Part shown: piece after piece, positions 46,982 through 56,190 of the stretch
Numbering within the stretch: the first letter of the stretch is position 1
Layout of the letters: every line of letters begins with the position of its first letter
DNA from: an uncultured Bacteroidales bacterium
Lineage (GTDB): Bacteria > Bacteroidota > Bacteroidia > Bacteroidales > UBA932
Length of the DNA stretch: 64,000 bases
Direction of reading: 5' to 3'
NCBI GenBank assembly: GCA_945870315.1
Contig: CAMBRR010000002.1
Span: 32,909-96,908 of the forward strand
Translations under genes and position numbers: made by a program
The notes under the pieces: model-generated
What the model was told of the DNA's origin: nothing
Databases searched by the model: none
The model's input: the letters and a program-made list of their open reading frames with translations, nothing else

Positions 46982-47575
46982 ATGGACAACAACGATACTT
47001 TGCTCGAAATGAAGGAGCAGATGCAGGAACTCCGCAGAATCATTGACAATCAAACGATTATCAACAAGAAAATGTTTCGGAAGGCATACCAGACAAGCCT
47101 GTCATCCCTGAAAAGGCAATCTTCTATGGCCTATATTTTTGCAGCCATTGCAATAATCCTCTCTCCAAGCCTATATTACTCAGGACTCAGCATCTGGTTC
47201 GTCATCCTTACCGACCTGATGATGGTAATATGCGTCATTGCAACAGTGCTTTGCAACAGACACCTTCCTGATATGAACAGCGATATGGTCACAGCAGCAA
47301 AAGGACTGACAGAGTTCAAGATGTTCTATGTCAACTGGTTGAAATACGGGATTATTATGATACTCTTCTGGATAGGTTTCGGAGTTACGGAGATCATAAT
47401 GAGCGATTCCACCAAGGGAATGGAACTTCCTTTCATCTGCGGAATGGGAGTTGGCGTAATCATAGGAGGAGCCATCGGACTCAAGATCCGCCGCAAGATA
47501 ATCCTCTCAACTGAAGAACTTATCGAGCAGATCGAAAGCATCCGGTCAGAGTCCGAGGCAACCCCAGGGATGTAG
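46982..47575 (+). CDS. Multi-TM membrane protein, possible regulator of the adjacent ECF sigma
   Basis: ATG at 46982 immediately after sigma stop (ORF track uses GTG 46955); about four hydrophobic segments. Confidence 0.65.
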   Translation: MDNNDTLLEMKEQMQELRRIIDNQTIINKKMFRKAYQTSLSSLKRQSSMAYIFAAIAIILSPSLYYSGLSIWFVILTDLMMVICVIATVLCNRHLPDMNSDMVTAAKGLTEFKMFYVNWLKYGIIMILFWIGFGVTEIIMSDSTKGMELPFICGMGVGVIIGGAIGLKIRRKIILSTEELIEQIESIRSESEATPGM

Positions 47576-47588
47576 CAGGGCGATTCCG

Positions 47589-49004
47589 TCAATGCGAACG
47601 CCAGAGGGCAGACATATCTTCCAGTGTTTTGCCCTTGGTCTCCGGAACCATCTTCCAGACAAAGAGGGCTGACAGGAACGACATAACTGCATAGATGCAG
47701 TAAGTTCCACCGACGGACCAGTCGCACAGATATGGGAAAGTACTGGAAACCAAGAAGTTGGATATCCACTGTGCAGCTACTGCGATAGCAACTGCCTGTG
47801 AGCGGATTGTATTCGGGAATATTTCCGAAATGAGTACCCAGCAAATCGGTCCCCAGGACATCATAAAGGAAGCCGTGTAGATTATGATGAAAATCAAAGC
47901 GCCGACTCCGATAAGCTCGCAGAAGGACAGCACGGACAACGCAGCCATACCGATTGTCATACCGACCGATCCGATAATCAGCAGAGGCTTTCTTCCGAAC
48001 TTGTCCACCGTGAATATGGCCACAAGAGTGAAAATGATGTTCACTATGCCCATCACCACGGTCTGCACCATCGAAGCATCACCGCTCGATCCGAGACTTG
48101 CAAAAATGCGAGGGGCATAATACAGAACCACATTGATGCCGATTGCCTGCTGGAAAAACGAGAGGAGCACACCCACCAGAATGACCCCAATGCCATAGGA
48201 GAGGACTTTCTCCTTCTTTTCCACTACCGTCGAACGGATTTCCTCAAGCACCGAAGCACCCTCTACCTCCCCGTTGATACGGTTCAGAATCACTGCGGCC
48301 TCAGCATCCCTGCCTCTTATGACAAGATAACGCGGAGTCTCCGGCACAAGGAAAATCAGGAGGAAAAACGCCCCGGCAGGAAAAGCTTCACTCAGGAACA
48401 TCTTCCTCCACCCCACCTGAACCATTGCAGCCTGAATAGCGTCAGCCCCATCGGCGAGATTGTTCCGTATGAGATAATTGACAAAATATACCACCAGCAT
48501 ACCGAAGATGATGGCAAACTGATTGCAGGAAACCAGGGTTCCTCTGATGGAAGAAGGGGCTACCTCCGCTATATACATCGGACACACCGCAGATGCCAGT
48601 CCAACACCTATTCCACCGATTATCCTATAGATATTGAATACTATAAGGAGAGTAAGAGAAGGCTCACCATAAGGAAGAATACCGCTTTCAGGGCACCAGG
48701 AACCCACTGCAGAAACGAAAAAGAGAACAGCAGCAATCAGCAAGGATTTCTTACGGCCCAGCCGGGAAGCGAGGAAACCGGAGATTGCACCTCCGATGAC
48801 ACAGCCAATCAAAGCACTTGATGCCGTAAAGCCGTGAAGGAGATTGGAATAGGTAAAATCCTTCGCCCCGGCAAAGAACTGGCTGAGAGCCTGCTCCGCT
48901 CCGGATACGACTGCTGTGTCGTATCCGAAGAGCAGACCTCCGATGACAGCCACCAGAACAATGAAAAACAGATAGAGACGGCTCTCCTTAGCGTGACTAT
49001 TCAT
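47589..49004 (-). CDS. MFS sugar porter (xylose:H+ symporter type)
   Basis: 471 aa; 'GGLLFGYDTAVVSGAEQAL', 'GRKKSLL', 'DKFGRKPLLIIGSVGM', 'VPETKGKTLEDM'; downstream of xylA. Confidence 0.92.
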   Translation of the reverse strand: MNSHAKESRLYLFFIVLVAVIGGLLFGYDTAVVSGAEQALSQFFAGAKDFTYSNLLHGFTASSALIGCVIGGAISGFLASRLGRKKSLLIAAVLFFVSAVGSWCPESGILPYGEPSLTLLIVFNIYRIIGGIGVGLASAVCPMYIAEVAPSSIRGTLVSCNQFAIIFGMLVVYFVNYLIRNNLADGADAIQAAMVQVGWRKMFLSEAFPAGAFFLLIFLVPETPRYLVIRGRDAEAAVILNRINGEVEGASVLEEIRSTVVEKKEKVLSYGIGVILVGVLLSFFQQAIGINVVLYYAPRIFASLGSSGDASMVQTVVMGIVNIIFTLVAIFTVDKFGRKPLLIIGSVGMTIGMAALSVLSFCELIGVGALIFIIIYTASFMMSWGPICWVLISEIFPNTIRSQAVAIAVAAQWISNFLVSSTFPYLCDWSVGGTYCIYAVMSFLSALFVWKMVPETKGKTLEDMSALWRSH

Positions 49005-49018
49005 CTTTGTAACCGTGT

Positions 49019-50335
49019 TTAAATGTGAAGATTTACGATTGCCTCGAACAATTCCTGCTTGCCGCTGACAAGTTCAGGCTCTCCATTGGCGCGGGCATAG
49101 TCAGCAACCTGCTCAAGAGTGAGTTCTCCATTCTCGAACCTGCGTCCCATTCCATCGTCATATGAAGCATATCTATCCTTGAGCATCTGTGGATATTGAG
49201 AATTCTCCAGAATATCTACAGCAATCAGCAGGGCCCTTGCCATAGCGTCCATTCCGGAAATATGGGCAATGAAAATATCCTCAAGGTCGGTCGAATTCCT
49301 GCGTGTTTTTGCATCAAAGTTGGTACCTCCTCCCATCAGGCCGCCTCCTCTTACAATCACTAGCATTGCCTGCACGAGTTCATACAGGTCAATAGGGAAC
49401 TGGTCTGTATCCCAGCCGTTCTGGTAATCTCCCCTGTTGGCATCGATAGAGCCGAGCATTCCGGCATCCACTGCACACTGGAGTTCGTGCTCGAAAGTGT
49501 GACCGGCAAGAGTAGCATGATTAACCTCGATATTCACCTTGAAATCCTTGTCAAGTCCATTTGCTCTAAGAAAACCAATAACAGTCTCGGTATCAACGTC
49601 ATACTGATGTTTCATAGGTTCCATAGGCTTAGGCTCCACAAGGAAATTACCCTTGAACCCCTTTGAACGAGCATAATCGCGGGCCATACGGAGCATCGTT
49701 GCCATATGGAATTTTTCCCTCTTCATATCGGTATTCAACAAAGACATATAGCCCTCACGGCCACCCCAGAACACATAATTCTCTCCGCCTAGAGCGATGG
49801 TAGCATCAATCGCATTCTTTATCTGAAGCATAGCCCTCGCTGCAACAGAGAAATCAGGATTGGTGGAAGCACCGTTCATATATCTCTTGTTGCCGAACAC
49901 GTTGGCAGTTCCCCAAAGCAGTTTGATACCGGTTTCCTCCTGTTTCTGACGGGCATATTCTACGATAGCCTTAAGATTGGACTCATATTCTTCTATGCTC
50001 GAACCCTCTTCAATAAGATCGACATCATGGAAACAATAATAGTTGATACCTAGTTTCTGCATTATCTCGAAACCAGCATCCATCTTGTTCTTTGACCTTT
50101 CAAGAGGTGTGGCACCCTCGTTCCAAGGGAAGGTCTTGGTGCCGCCGCCGAACTGATCACCGCCTTCGGCACAGAGTGTATGCCACCAGGCCATAGAAAA
50201 TTTGAACCAATCCTTCATCTTCCTGCCGTGGACCATTCTTTCTGGTTCATAATAGTGGAATGCCATTGGATTTTTCGATGCTGTTCCCTCAAACTTGATC
50301 TTTCCAATTTGTGGGAAGAATTCTTTTGTTGCCAT
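49019..50335 (-). CDS. xylA: Xylose isomerase
   Basis: 438 aa; '[10 protein letters not shown]', '[20 protein letters not shown]', '[27 protein letters not shown]', '[20 protein letters not shown]'. Confidence 0.98.
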   Translation of the reverse strand: MATKEFFPQIGKIKFEGTASKNPMAFHYYEPERMVHGRKMKDWFKFSMAWWHTLCAEGGDQFGGGTKTFPWNEGATPLERSKNKMDAGFEIMQKLGINYYCFHDVDLIEEGSSIEEYESNLKAIVEYARQKQEETGIKLLWGTANVFGNKRYMNGASTNPDFSVAARAMLQIKNAIDATIALGGENYVFWGGREGYMSLLNTDMKREKFHMATMLRMARDYARSKGFKGNFLVEPKPMEPMKHQYDVDTETVIGFLRANGLDKDFKVNIEVNHATLAGHTFEHELQCAVDAGMLGSIDANRGDYQNGWDTDQFPIDLYELVQAMLVIVRGGGLMGGGTNFDAKTRRNSTDLEDIFIAHISGMDAMARALLIAVDILENSQYPQMLKDRYASYDDGMGRRFENGELTLEQVADYARANGEPELVSGKQELFEAIVNLHI

Positions 50336-50349
50336 AATAGTATTGATTA

Positions 50350-51837
50350 TTAGAGATTTATTAACTTCCTTTCAAGTTCATTCTTCCATTTGCAGTAGGC
50401 TTCTTCAAGCCTCTGTCTTTCTTCAGGACAAGGAGTTATGCACTCGACTTTCCTTAAGAAGGCAAAGGTCTCCTGACGAGTCCGGTAGAAGCCTGCCCCA
50501 AGCGCTGCTCCCCTTGCGGCTCCAAGCGAGCCATCCGTATTGAAAAGCTCGATAGAAGCATCCGTAAGGGTAGAAAGTGTCTGCCTGAATATAGGGGAAA
50601 GGAACAGATTCGCCTTGCCGGCTCTGATGACATTAGGTTTCAGACCGATTTCTCTCATTATGTCTATGCCATATCTGAACGAAAATGCAATTCCTTCCTG
50701 CGTAGCCCTGAATATGTGGGCTGAGGAATGTCTGTTTAAGTTCAGACCGGAAACGGAACCTCCCGTACTCCGGTTGCACAACATTCTTTCAGCTCCGTTT
50801 CCGAATGGGAGCACGATTACCCCGTCGGAGCCCACTGGAATGGAAGCAGCGGCGGCATTCATCTGCTCATAATCCATATTCTGTCCCAGGTTCCGCCTTG
50901 CCCAGGCGTTCATAATTCCGGTTCCATTGATGCACAGCAGAACTCCATAGCGAGGATTTGCACTTGTATGATTCACGTGCACAAAGGTGTTTACACGCGA
51001 AAGTTTGTCTGCCTCAGGAACATCGGTCACTCCATAAACCACCCCGCTGGTGCCTCCGGTTGCTGCGATTTCCCCTGCATCCAGAACATTGAGCGAGAAT
51101 GCATTGTTGGGCTGGTCACCAGCCCTGTAGGATATCGGGGTTCCCTTCCTGATTCCGAGCAACTGCTCTGTCTTTGCATCAGTCCTCGCCTGAATGCCTG
51201 TCATAGGGACCAGTTCCGGAATCTTGCAAGGGTCAATGCCGTAATACTCAGCTACGAAATCGGCCCTCGAATCTTCTTTGAAATCCCAAAGAATCTGCTC
51301 AGAGAGGCCGGTTTGAGTCGTGGAAAGTTCTCCGGAAAGCATATAGGCGATAAAATCTCCGGGAAGACAGAATTTTTCGATTCTGTCATATAGCTCTGAT
51401 TCATTGCGTTTTACCCAGGCTAGTTTTGACGCGGTGAAATTACCTGGAGAATTCAAAAGATGCTCAAGACATTTTTCCTTTCCTATGGTCTGAAGAGCCT
51501 CATCTCCGATAGATACCGCCCTGGAGTCGCACCAGATTATGGACTTTCTTACAGGCTTATAATCCTTGTCAAGGGTCACAAGTCCGTGCATCTGGTATGT
51601 AATTCCGATGCATGCGATTTCCGATGCCTTGTGCGAAACCGTCACGGAGCGGATTCCCTCACAGACATATTTCCACCACATCATCGGGTCCTGCTCCGCC
51701 CAGCCATCATTAAGTGCATCAATAGGCATTTCAGAAGACGGATTGGTTGCACTGGCAACGCACTCCCCCGTTTCGATTTCCATCAATGAAACTTTCACCG
51801 ATGAAGACCCAACGTCTATTCCCAAACTGTATCTCAT
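50350..51837 (-). CDS. xylB: Xylulokinase
   Basis: 495 aa FGGY kinase; '[18 protein letters not shown]', '[11 protein letters not shown]', '[22 protein letters not shown]'; in xyl operon. Confidence 0.95.
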   Translation of the reverse strand: MRYSLGIDVGSSSVKVSLMEIETGECVASATNPSSEMPIDALNDGWAEQDPMMWWKYVCEGIRSVTVSHKASEIACIGITYQMHGLVTLDKDYKPVRKSIIWCDSRAVSIGDEALQTIGKEKCLEHLLNSPGNFTASKLAWVKRNESELYDRIEKFCLPGDFIAYMLSGELSTTQTGLSEQILWDFKEDSRADFVAEYYGIDPCKIPELVPMTGIQARTDAKTEQLLGIRKGTPISYRAGDQPNNAFSLNVLDAGEIAATGGTSGVVYGVTDVPEADKLSRVNTFVHVNHTSANPRYGVLLCINGTGIMNAWARRNLGQNMDYEQMNAAAASIPVGSDGVIVLPFGNGAERMLCNRSTGGSVSGLNLNRHSSAHIFRATQEGIAFSFRYGIDIMREIGLKPNVIRAGKANLFLSPIFRQTLSTLTDASIELFNTDGSLGAARGAALGAGFYRTRQETFAFLRKVECITPCPEERQRLEEAYCKWKNELERKLINL

Positions 51838-51865
51838 AATTATCTCAAGTTTCGACAGTATTACT

Positions 51866-51883
51866 ATATTGTTATATCAATAT
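51866..51883. promoter_or_regulatory. Palindromic operator-like site ATATTG-TTATAT-CAATAT upstream of xylB
   Basis: Inverted arms ATATTG/CAATAT; the internal TTATATCAATA has an exact reverse-complement copy at 52705-52715 upstream of the NUDIX gene. Confidence 0.4.
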
Positions 51884-52635
51884 GCCCAGTTGTTGATGAA
51901 CTCAAGGCCCGTTCTTTCTTTCATTGCCTTTTTGTATGAGCTGCGGTTGAACTCATAGTACATTGCCGGCTTATGGGCGACTCCCCTCTCCTTCTCTCCA
52001 GTTGCTTTGAGCAGACCTGAGGAAAGAATCTTCTTTCTGAAATTGCGGTTATCCATCCCGATTCCGGTAACAGCGCTGAAAAGATTCTGCAACTGACTGA
52101 TTGTAAACTTTTTAGGTAAAAGTTCAAAAGCAATCGGGGACAATATCATCTCCTTTTGCAAAGCCAGAAGAGCCTCTGCCAGAATCTTCTTATGGTCCAT
52201 TACAAGATAATGGATATCATCCACCCTCACCCAAGAAGCGCCTCTTCTGAGCGTATAGGAGATAATCCGGTCGGTCAGTTTGACCAGAGCGTAATAGCCA
52301 ACCGTAACTACCCTTTCCGTCTTGATATTGTGATACTTGCATATCCAGTCCAATTCTTCCGGACTCACCCTGTCCGGGTCTGAAAATATGCCTACTTGCT
52401 TGAGGTATATCTGGCTGAGTCCCGTGCTTTCTTCCAACACACGGGAAGCAGCCTGAGGAATGGTTTCATTTTCAAGAATCATTGCGCCCGGCAACTTCGG
52501 GTCCTCGGCAGACAAGCCTTCAACTGGATATTTCCTTTTGATAAGGAGGACTTTCAAATCCTTTCCGTCAAATCCGAAAACCACGCAATCCACGGAAATG
52601 CCGGAATTCATCTGTACGGTCATACGTAGTGTCAT
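51877..52635 (-). CDS. NUDIX-domain transcriptional regulator (NrtR family, xylose-regulator type)
   Basis: 'ISVDCVVFGFDGKDLKVLLIKRKYP', degenerate NUDIX box, C-terminal winged-helix-like 'KKFTISQLQNLFSAVTGIGMDNRNFRKKIL'; start ambiguous among 52668/52635/52623/52611. Confidence 0.87.
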   Translation of the reverse strand: MTLRMTVQMNSGISVDCVVFGFDGKDLKVLLIKRKYPVEGLSAEDPKLPGAMILENETIPQAASRVLEESTGLSQIYLKQVGIFSDPDRVSPEELDWICKYHNIKTERVVTVGYYALVKLTDRIISYTLRRGASWVRVDDIHYLVMDHKKILAEALLALQKEMILSPIAFELLPKKFTISQLQNLFSAVTGIGMDNRNFRKKILSSGLLKATGEKERGVAHKPAMYYEFNRSSYKKAMKERTGLEFINNWAY

Positions 52636-52649
52636 TCTTTTGGTCAATG

Positions 52650-52681
52650 CAAAGGTATGACAATTCAAACAGAAACGGCAA
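52650..52681 (-). promoter_or_regulatory. Bacteroidota-type promoter (TTG-N21-TACCTTTG, minus strand) for NUDIX-xylB-xylA-xylT
   Basis: Plus strand CAAAGGTA 52650-52657 and CAA 52679-52681. Confidence 0.45.
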
Positions 52682-52780
52682 CAATGCGTAATAAATACGC
52701 TAACTATTGATATAATATACTATATACCAATATATTGCATAGATATTTAAAATATTGATTCAGTGCCTAAGTTCTGCCAT

Positions 52781-52814
52781 TTGCCTGTTGAGGGAAGATT
52801 TGCTATATTTGCCG
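52781..52814 (+). promoter_or_regulatory. Promoter module copy 2 (TTGCCTGTTGAGGGAAGATTTGCTATATTTGCCG)
   Basis: 33/34 identical to 46389-46422. Confidence 0.7.
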
Positions 52815-52831
52815 TTCAAAACAGAACAGAT

Positions 52832-53437
52832 ATGGACAAGAATTCTTACGCATTGGGTATGAGCATAGCCCACAATATGCTCTCTTCCGGCATCAAGACC
52901 ATCAGTTTCGATGACTTCGTTGCAGGTGTAAAAGCTATTTTGACCGGGGCACAGCCTGAGATTTCATTCCAGGAGGCAAGCCAGCTGCTTGACAAATATT
53001 TCACAGAAATAGAGAAACAGCAGAAAGCAGAGCAGGCTGCCATGGGTGCTGCAATGAGGGAGGAAGGAGAGATTTTCCTCGCTGACAACAGCAAGAAACA
53101 AGGTGTAGTCACCCTACCAAGCGGCCTTCAGTACAAGGTCATCAAGGAAGGTACCGGCAAAAAGCCAAAGGCTACCGACAAGGTAAAATGCCACTACGAA
53201 GGCACATTTGTGGACGGAACCAAATTTGACAGTTCATATGACCGCAAAGAACCGGCAGTATTCGGTCTGAATCAGGTGATTGCAGGTTGGACAGAAGGTC
53301 TCCAGCTGATGGCAGAAGGCTCAAAATATGAGCTCTACATTCCTTACACCCTTGGCTATGGCGAAAGTGGTGCACCTGGTGCAATTCCTCCGTATGCCGC
53401 TCTCAAATTCGTTGTAGAACTCATCGAGGTCCTCTGA
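52832..53437 (+). CDS. FKBP-type peptidyl-prolyl isomerase (FkpA/Mip-like)
   Basis: 'MDKNSYALGMSIAHNM' N-domain, 'GVVTLPSGLQYKVIKEGTGKKPKATDKVKCHYEGTFVDGTKFDSSYDR' FKBP domain. Confidence 0.93.
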   Translation: MDKNSYALGMSIAHNMLSSGIKTISFDDFVAGVKAILTGAQPEISFQEASQLLDKYFTEIEKQQKAEQAAMGAAMREEGEIFLADNSKKQGVVTLPSGLQYKVIKEGTGKKPKATDKVKCHYEGTFVDGTKFDSSYDRKEPAVFGLNQVIAGWTEGLQLMAEGSKYELYIPYTLGYGESGAPGAIPPYAALKFVVELIEVL

Positions 53438-53452
53438 TAAGACCTTCAAATT

Positions 53453-54064
53453 ATGGATTATATGGAAATATTCACCCTCGTTACGGGGGTGATTTATATT
53501 ATTCTGGAGATTCGTCAGAAGAATCTGATGTGGGTAGTTGGTATTCTGACCAGCGTCGCCGCAATGGTGGTGTTTTTCCGTCAGGGACTGTATGCATCCT
53601 TCGGCCTAAATACATATTACCTTGTGATGTCCTTCATCGGAATCTTCCAATGGAGCAAGGACCGCCGCAAACTCAAAGGTGAATCCCCGCTCGATGAGAA
53701 TTCTCATTCTGCGGAAATTCACCTCAATAGACTGACGCCTAATGCATTGGCCATTTCGGCTCTGATAACGGCCGGGGGCATTTTCCTGCTGAGTTACCTT
53801 ATGAAACTGCTGGAAAACCCGATGTCCTGGATAGACTCATCCATTGCCGTCCTGAGCGCTGTCGCCACCTGGTGGCTTGCCAAAGCCTATCTGGAGCAAT
53901 GGTGGATATGGATATTGGCAGACCTCCTCAGCACAATAATGTGCGCCGTGTCCGGACTCTGGTGGATGTCCGCCCTATATGCCGCCTACACCATCTCTGC
54001 TATCATAGGCCTTTCCTACTGGAAACGCCACGGCACATACATTACAGATAGGCGTCCTCAATAA
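53453..54064 (+). CDS. pnuC: PnuC-family nicotinamide riboside/mononucleotide transporter
   Basis: 203 aa; multi-TM with 'MWVVGILTSVAAMVVFF', 'YYLVMSFIGIFQWSK', 'WIWILADLLSTIM'. Confidence 0.85.
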   Translation: MDYMEIFTLVTGVIYIILEIRQKNLMWVVGILTSVAAMVVFFRQGLYASFGLNTYYLVMSFIGIFQWSKDRRKLKGESPLDENSHSAEIHLNRLTPNALAISALITAGGIFLLSYLMKLLENPMSWIDSSIAVLSAVATWWLAKAYLEQWWIWILADLLSTIMCAVSGLWWMSALYAAYTISAIIGLSYWKRHGTYITDRRPQ

Positions 54065-56036
54065 CTTTTGCACTTCGGCTGATGAAATCGCTCAAAGCCT
54101 TTCCGGTCAGAAGTCCGTTGGACAGGAGAGCAAGGTCTGTAATCTGCTTGAGAATCTCGTTTGACCTGGCAAAGGACTGCAATTCTGTCCTGTGAGCCTG
54201 GGATGCCGCTGCCTTTGCATCCTCAACGGTTTTCTTAACCTCCTCGGACGCATCCTTGTCAGCATCAGGAATGACATCTTCTGGTTTGACCTGAGCCATC
54301 TTTGCCTCCATTATCTTGGCAATGAGAGGGTTCTGCATATTCACGGTCACATTGTATGAAGATGGCATCTCGCCATAGAAATTCATACCGCCACCCATTG
54401 CAGACATTTCACGGTAACGACGCATAAACTCATTCTGAGTCAGCAGAACAGGAGCCGCCGTCTCACCAAGATTGTCAGCCTGCACGAAATATTCGTTGCC
54501 TTCAGGAAGCACTGTCTTGAAGATTACTCCAAGGTCTGCGTTTTCAGCTTCTGAGAGCTCCGGACGGATTTTCTCCTCCTTCAGGATGAGGTTGTCGATG
54601 CTGTCAGAGTCAACCCTAGCGAACTTGACATTCTCCAGCTTGGTCTCCAAAAGGTTGACAAAGTGGCTGTCCAGCTGACAATCCAGCAGAAGGACATCAT
54701 AGCCCTTACCTTTTGCAGCCTCGATGAAGGAGTACTGTGCCTGAGCATCAGTTGCATAGAGGAAAACGACCTTCTTGTCCTTGTCGGTCTGCTCCGTCTC
54801 GATGGCCTTGCGATAGTCCTCGATTCCGAAGTACTTGCCTTCCGTATTTTTGAGAAGGCAGAATTTCATTGCCCTGTCACAGAACTTCTCGTCTGAAAGC
54901 ATACCATATTCAATGAAAAGCTTCAGATTGTCCCATTTTTCCTCAAGAGCCTGCCTCTCATTCTTGAAAATATCATCCAGGCGGTCAGCAACCTTCTTGG
55001 TGATATAAGTGGATATCTTCTTGACATTGGCATCGCTCTGGAGATAGCTCCTTGAAACGTTGAGCGGGATGTCCGGAGAGTCGATTACACCATGCAGAAG
55101 GGTGAGGAAGTCCGGCACGATATTGTCCACAGAGTCAGTCACGAACATCTGGTTGCAGTAAAGCTGGATTTTATTGCGGGAAATCTCCACATTGTTCTTA
55201 ATTTTCGGGAAGTAGAGGATTCCGGTAAGATTGAACGGATAATCCACATTGAGATGGATGTAGAAAAGCGGATCCTCCTGCATCGGATAGAGGTTACGGT
55301 AGAACTCCATATAATCCTCTTCCTTCAGCTCAGAAGGCTTCTTCGCCCACAGAGGCTCAATCTTATTGATTACATTATCCTTCTCAGTATCAACGTATTT
55401 GCCATCCTTCCACTCCTGCTCTTTTCCGAATACCACCGGCACCGGCATAAACTTGCAGTATTTGTTCAGAAGTCCCTGGATACGACCTTTCTCAGCATAT
55501 TCCTTCTCCTCTTCGTCTATCTGAAGGGTGATGACAGTTCCCCTGTCAGCCTTCTCACAAGACTCCATCTTATATTCTGGAGAGCCATCGCATGTCCACT
55601 TGACACCCTTGGCGCCATCCTTCCAGGACAGGGTTTCGATGGTCACCGTCTTTGCAACCATAAATGCTGAATAGAAGCCAAGACCGAAGTGGCCTATGAT
55701 GCTGGAAAGCTGGTCCTTGTATTTCTCAAGGAATTCCCCAGCTGAAGAAAAGGCAATCTGGTTGATGTATTTATCCACTTCCTCCTCGGTCATACCGATA
55801 CCGTTATCTATGATTTTCAGAACTTTAGCATCCTCGTCGAGTTGGATTTCAACCTGGAGGTTACCAAGTTCGCCCTTGAATTCTCCAGAGGAAGCAAGGG
55901 CTTTCATCTTTTGCGTTGCATCCACTGCGTTTGCCACAAGTTCGCGAAGGAAGATTTCGTGATCAGAATAAAGAAACTTTTTGATGACCGGGAATATATT
56001 CTCGGTAGTCACTCCTATTTTTCCTGTTGTTGACAT
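54042..56036 (-). CDS. htpG: Molecular chaperone HtpG (Hsp90)
   Basis: 664 aa; 'FLRELVANAVDATQKMKAL', 'IIDNGIGMTEEEVDKYINQIAFSSAGEFLEKY', 'IGHFGLGFYSAFMVA'. Confidence 0.98.
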   Translation of the reverse strand: MSTTGKIGVTTENIFPVIKKFLYSDHEIFLRELVANAVDATQKMKALASSGEFKGELGNLQVEIQLDEDAKVLKIIDNGIGMTEEEVDKYINQIAFSSAGEFLEKYKDQLSSIIGHFGLGFYSAFMVAKTVTIETLSWKDGAKGVKWTCDGSPEYKMESCEKADRGTVITLQIDEEEKEYAEKGRIQGLLNKYCKFMPVPVVFGKEQEWKDGKYVDTEKDNVINKIEPLWAKKPSELKEEDYMEFYRNLYPMQEDPLFYIHLNVDYPFNLTGILYFPKIKNNVEISRNKIQLYCNQMFVTDSVDNIVPDFLTLLHGVIDSPDIPLNVSRSYLQSDANVKKISTYITKKVADRLDDIFKNERQALEEKWDNLKLFIEYGMLSDEKFCDRAMKFCLLKNTEGKYFGIEDYRKAIETEQTDKDKKVVFLYATDAQAQYSFIEAAKGKGYDVLLLDCQLDSHFVNLLETKLENVKFARVDSDSIDNLILKEEKIRPELSEAENADLGVIFKTVLPEGNEYFVQADNLGETAAPVLLTQNEFMRRYREMSAMGGGMNFYGEMPSSYNVTVNMQNPLIAKIMEAKMAQVKPEDVIPDADKDASEEVKKTVEDAKAAASQAHRTELQSFARSNEILKQITDLALLSNGLLTGKALSDFISRSAKVIEDAYL

Positions 56037-56133
56037 AACTTATAATTTTTTACATATATTTTCTTTTAGATCCCTTGACTATCCGGGGATGGCTGTTGGT
56101 CAAGCCGGCAATGACTAGTCAAAATGCGTTCCA

Positions 56134-56165
56134 ATAAAAAAAAGACTGACGAAATGTCAGTCTTT
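56134..56165 (-). terminator. Rho-independent terminator-like hairpin after the acyl-CoA ligase gene
   Basis: 10-bp perfect stem AAAGACTGAC-gaaat-GTCAGTCTTT (56141-56165), followed on the minus strand by a T-run. Confidence 0.75.
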
Positions 56166-56190
56166 CAGAAATATATGTCAAAAATGTGAC

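Noticed and set aside
55092-55670. 192-aa plus-strand ORF
   Set aside because: Antisense shadow of htpG
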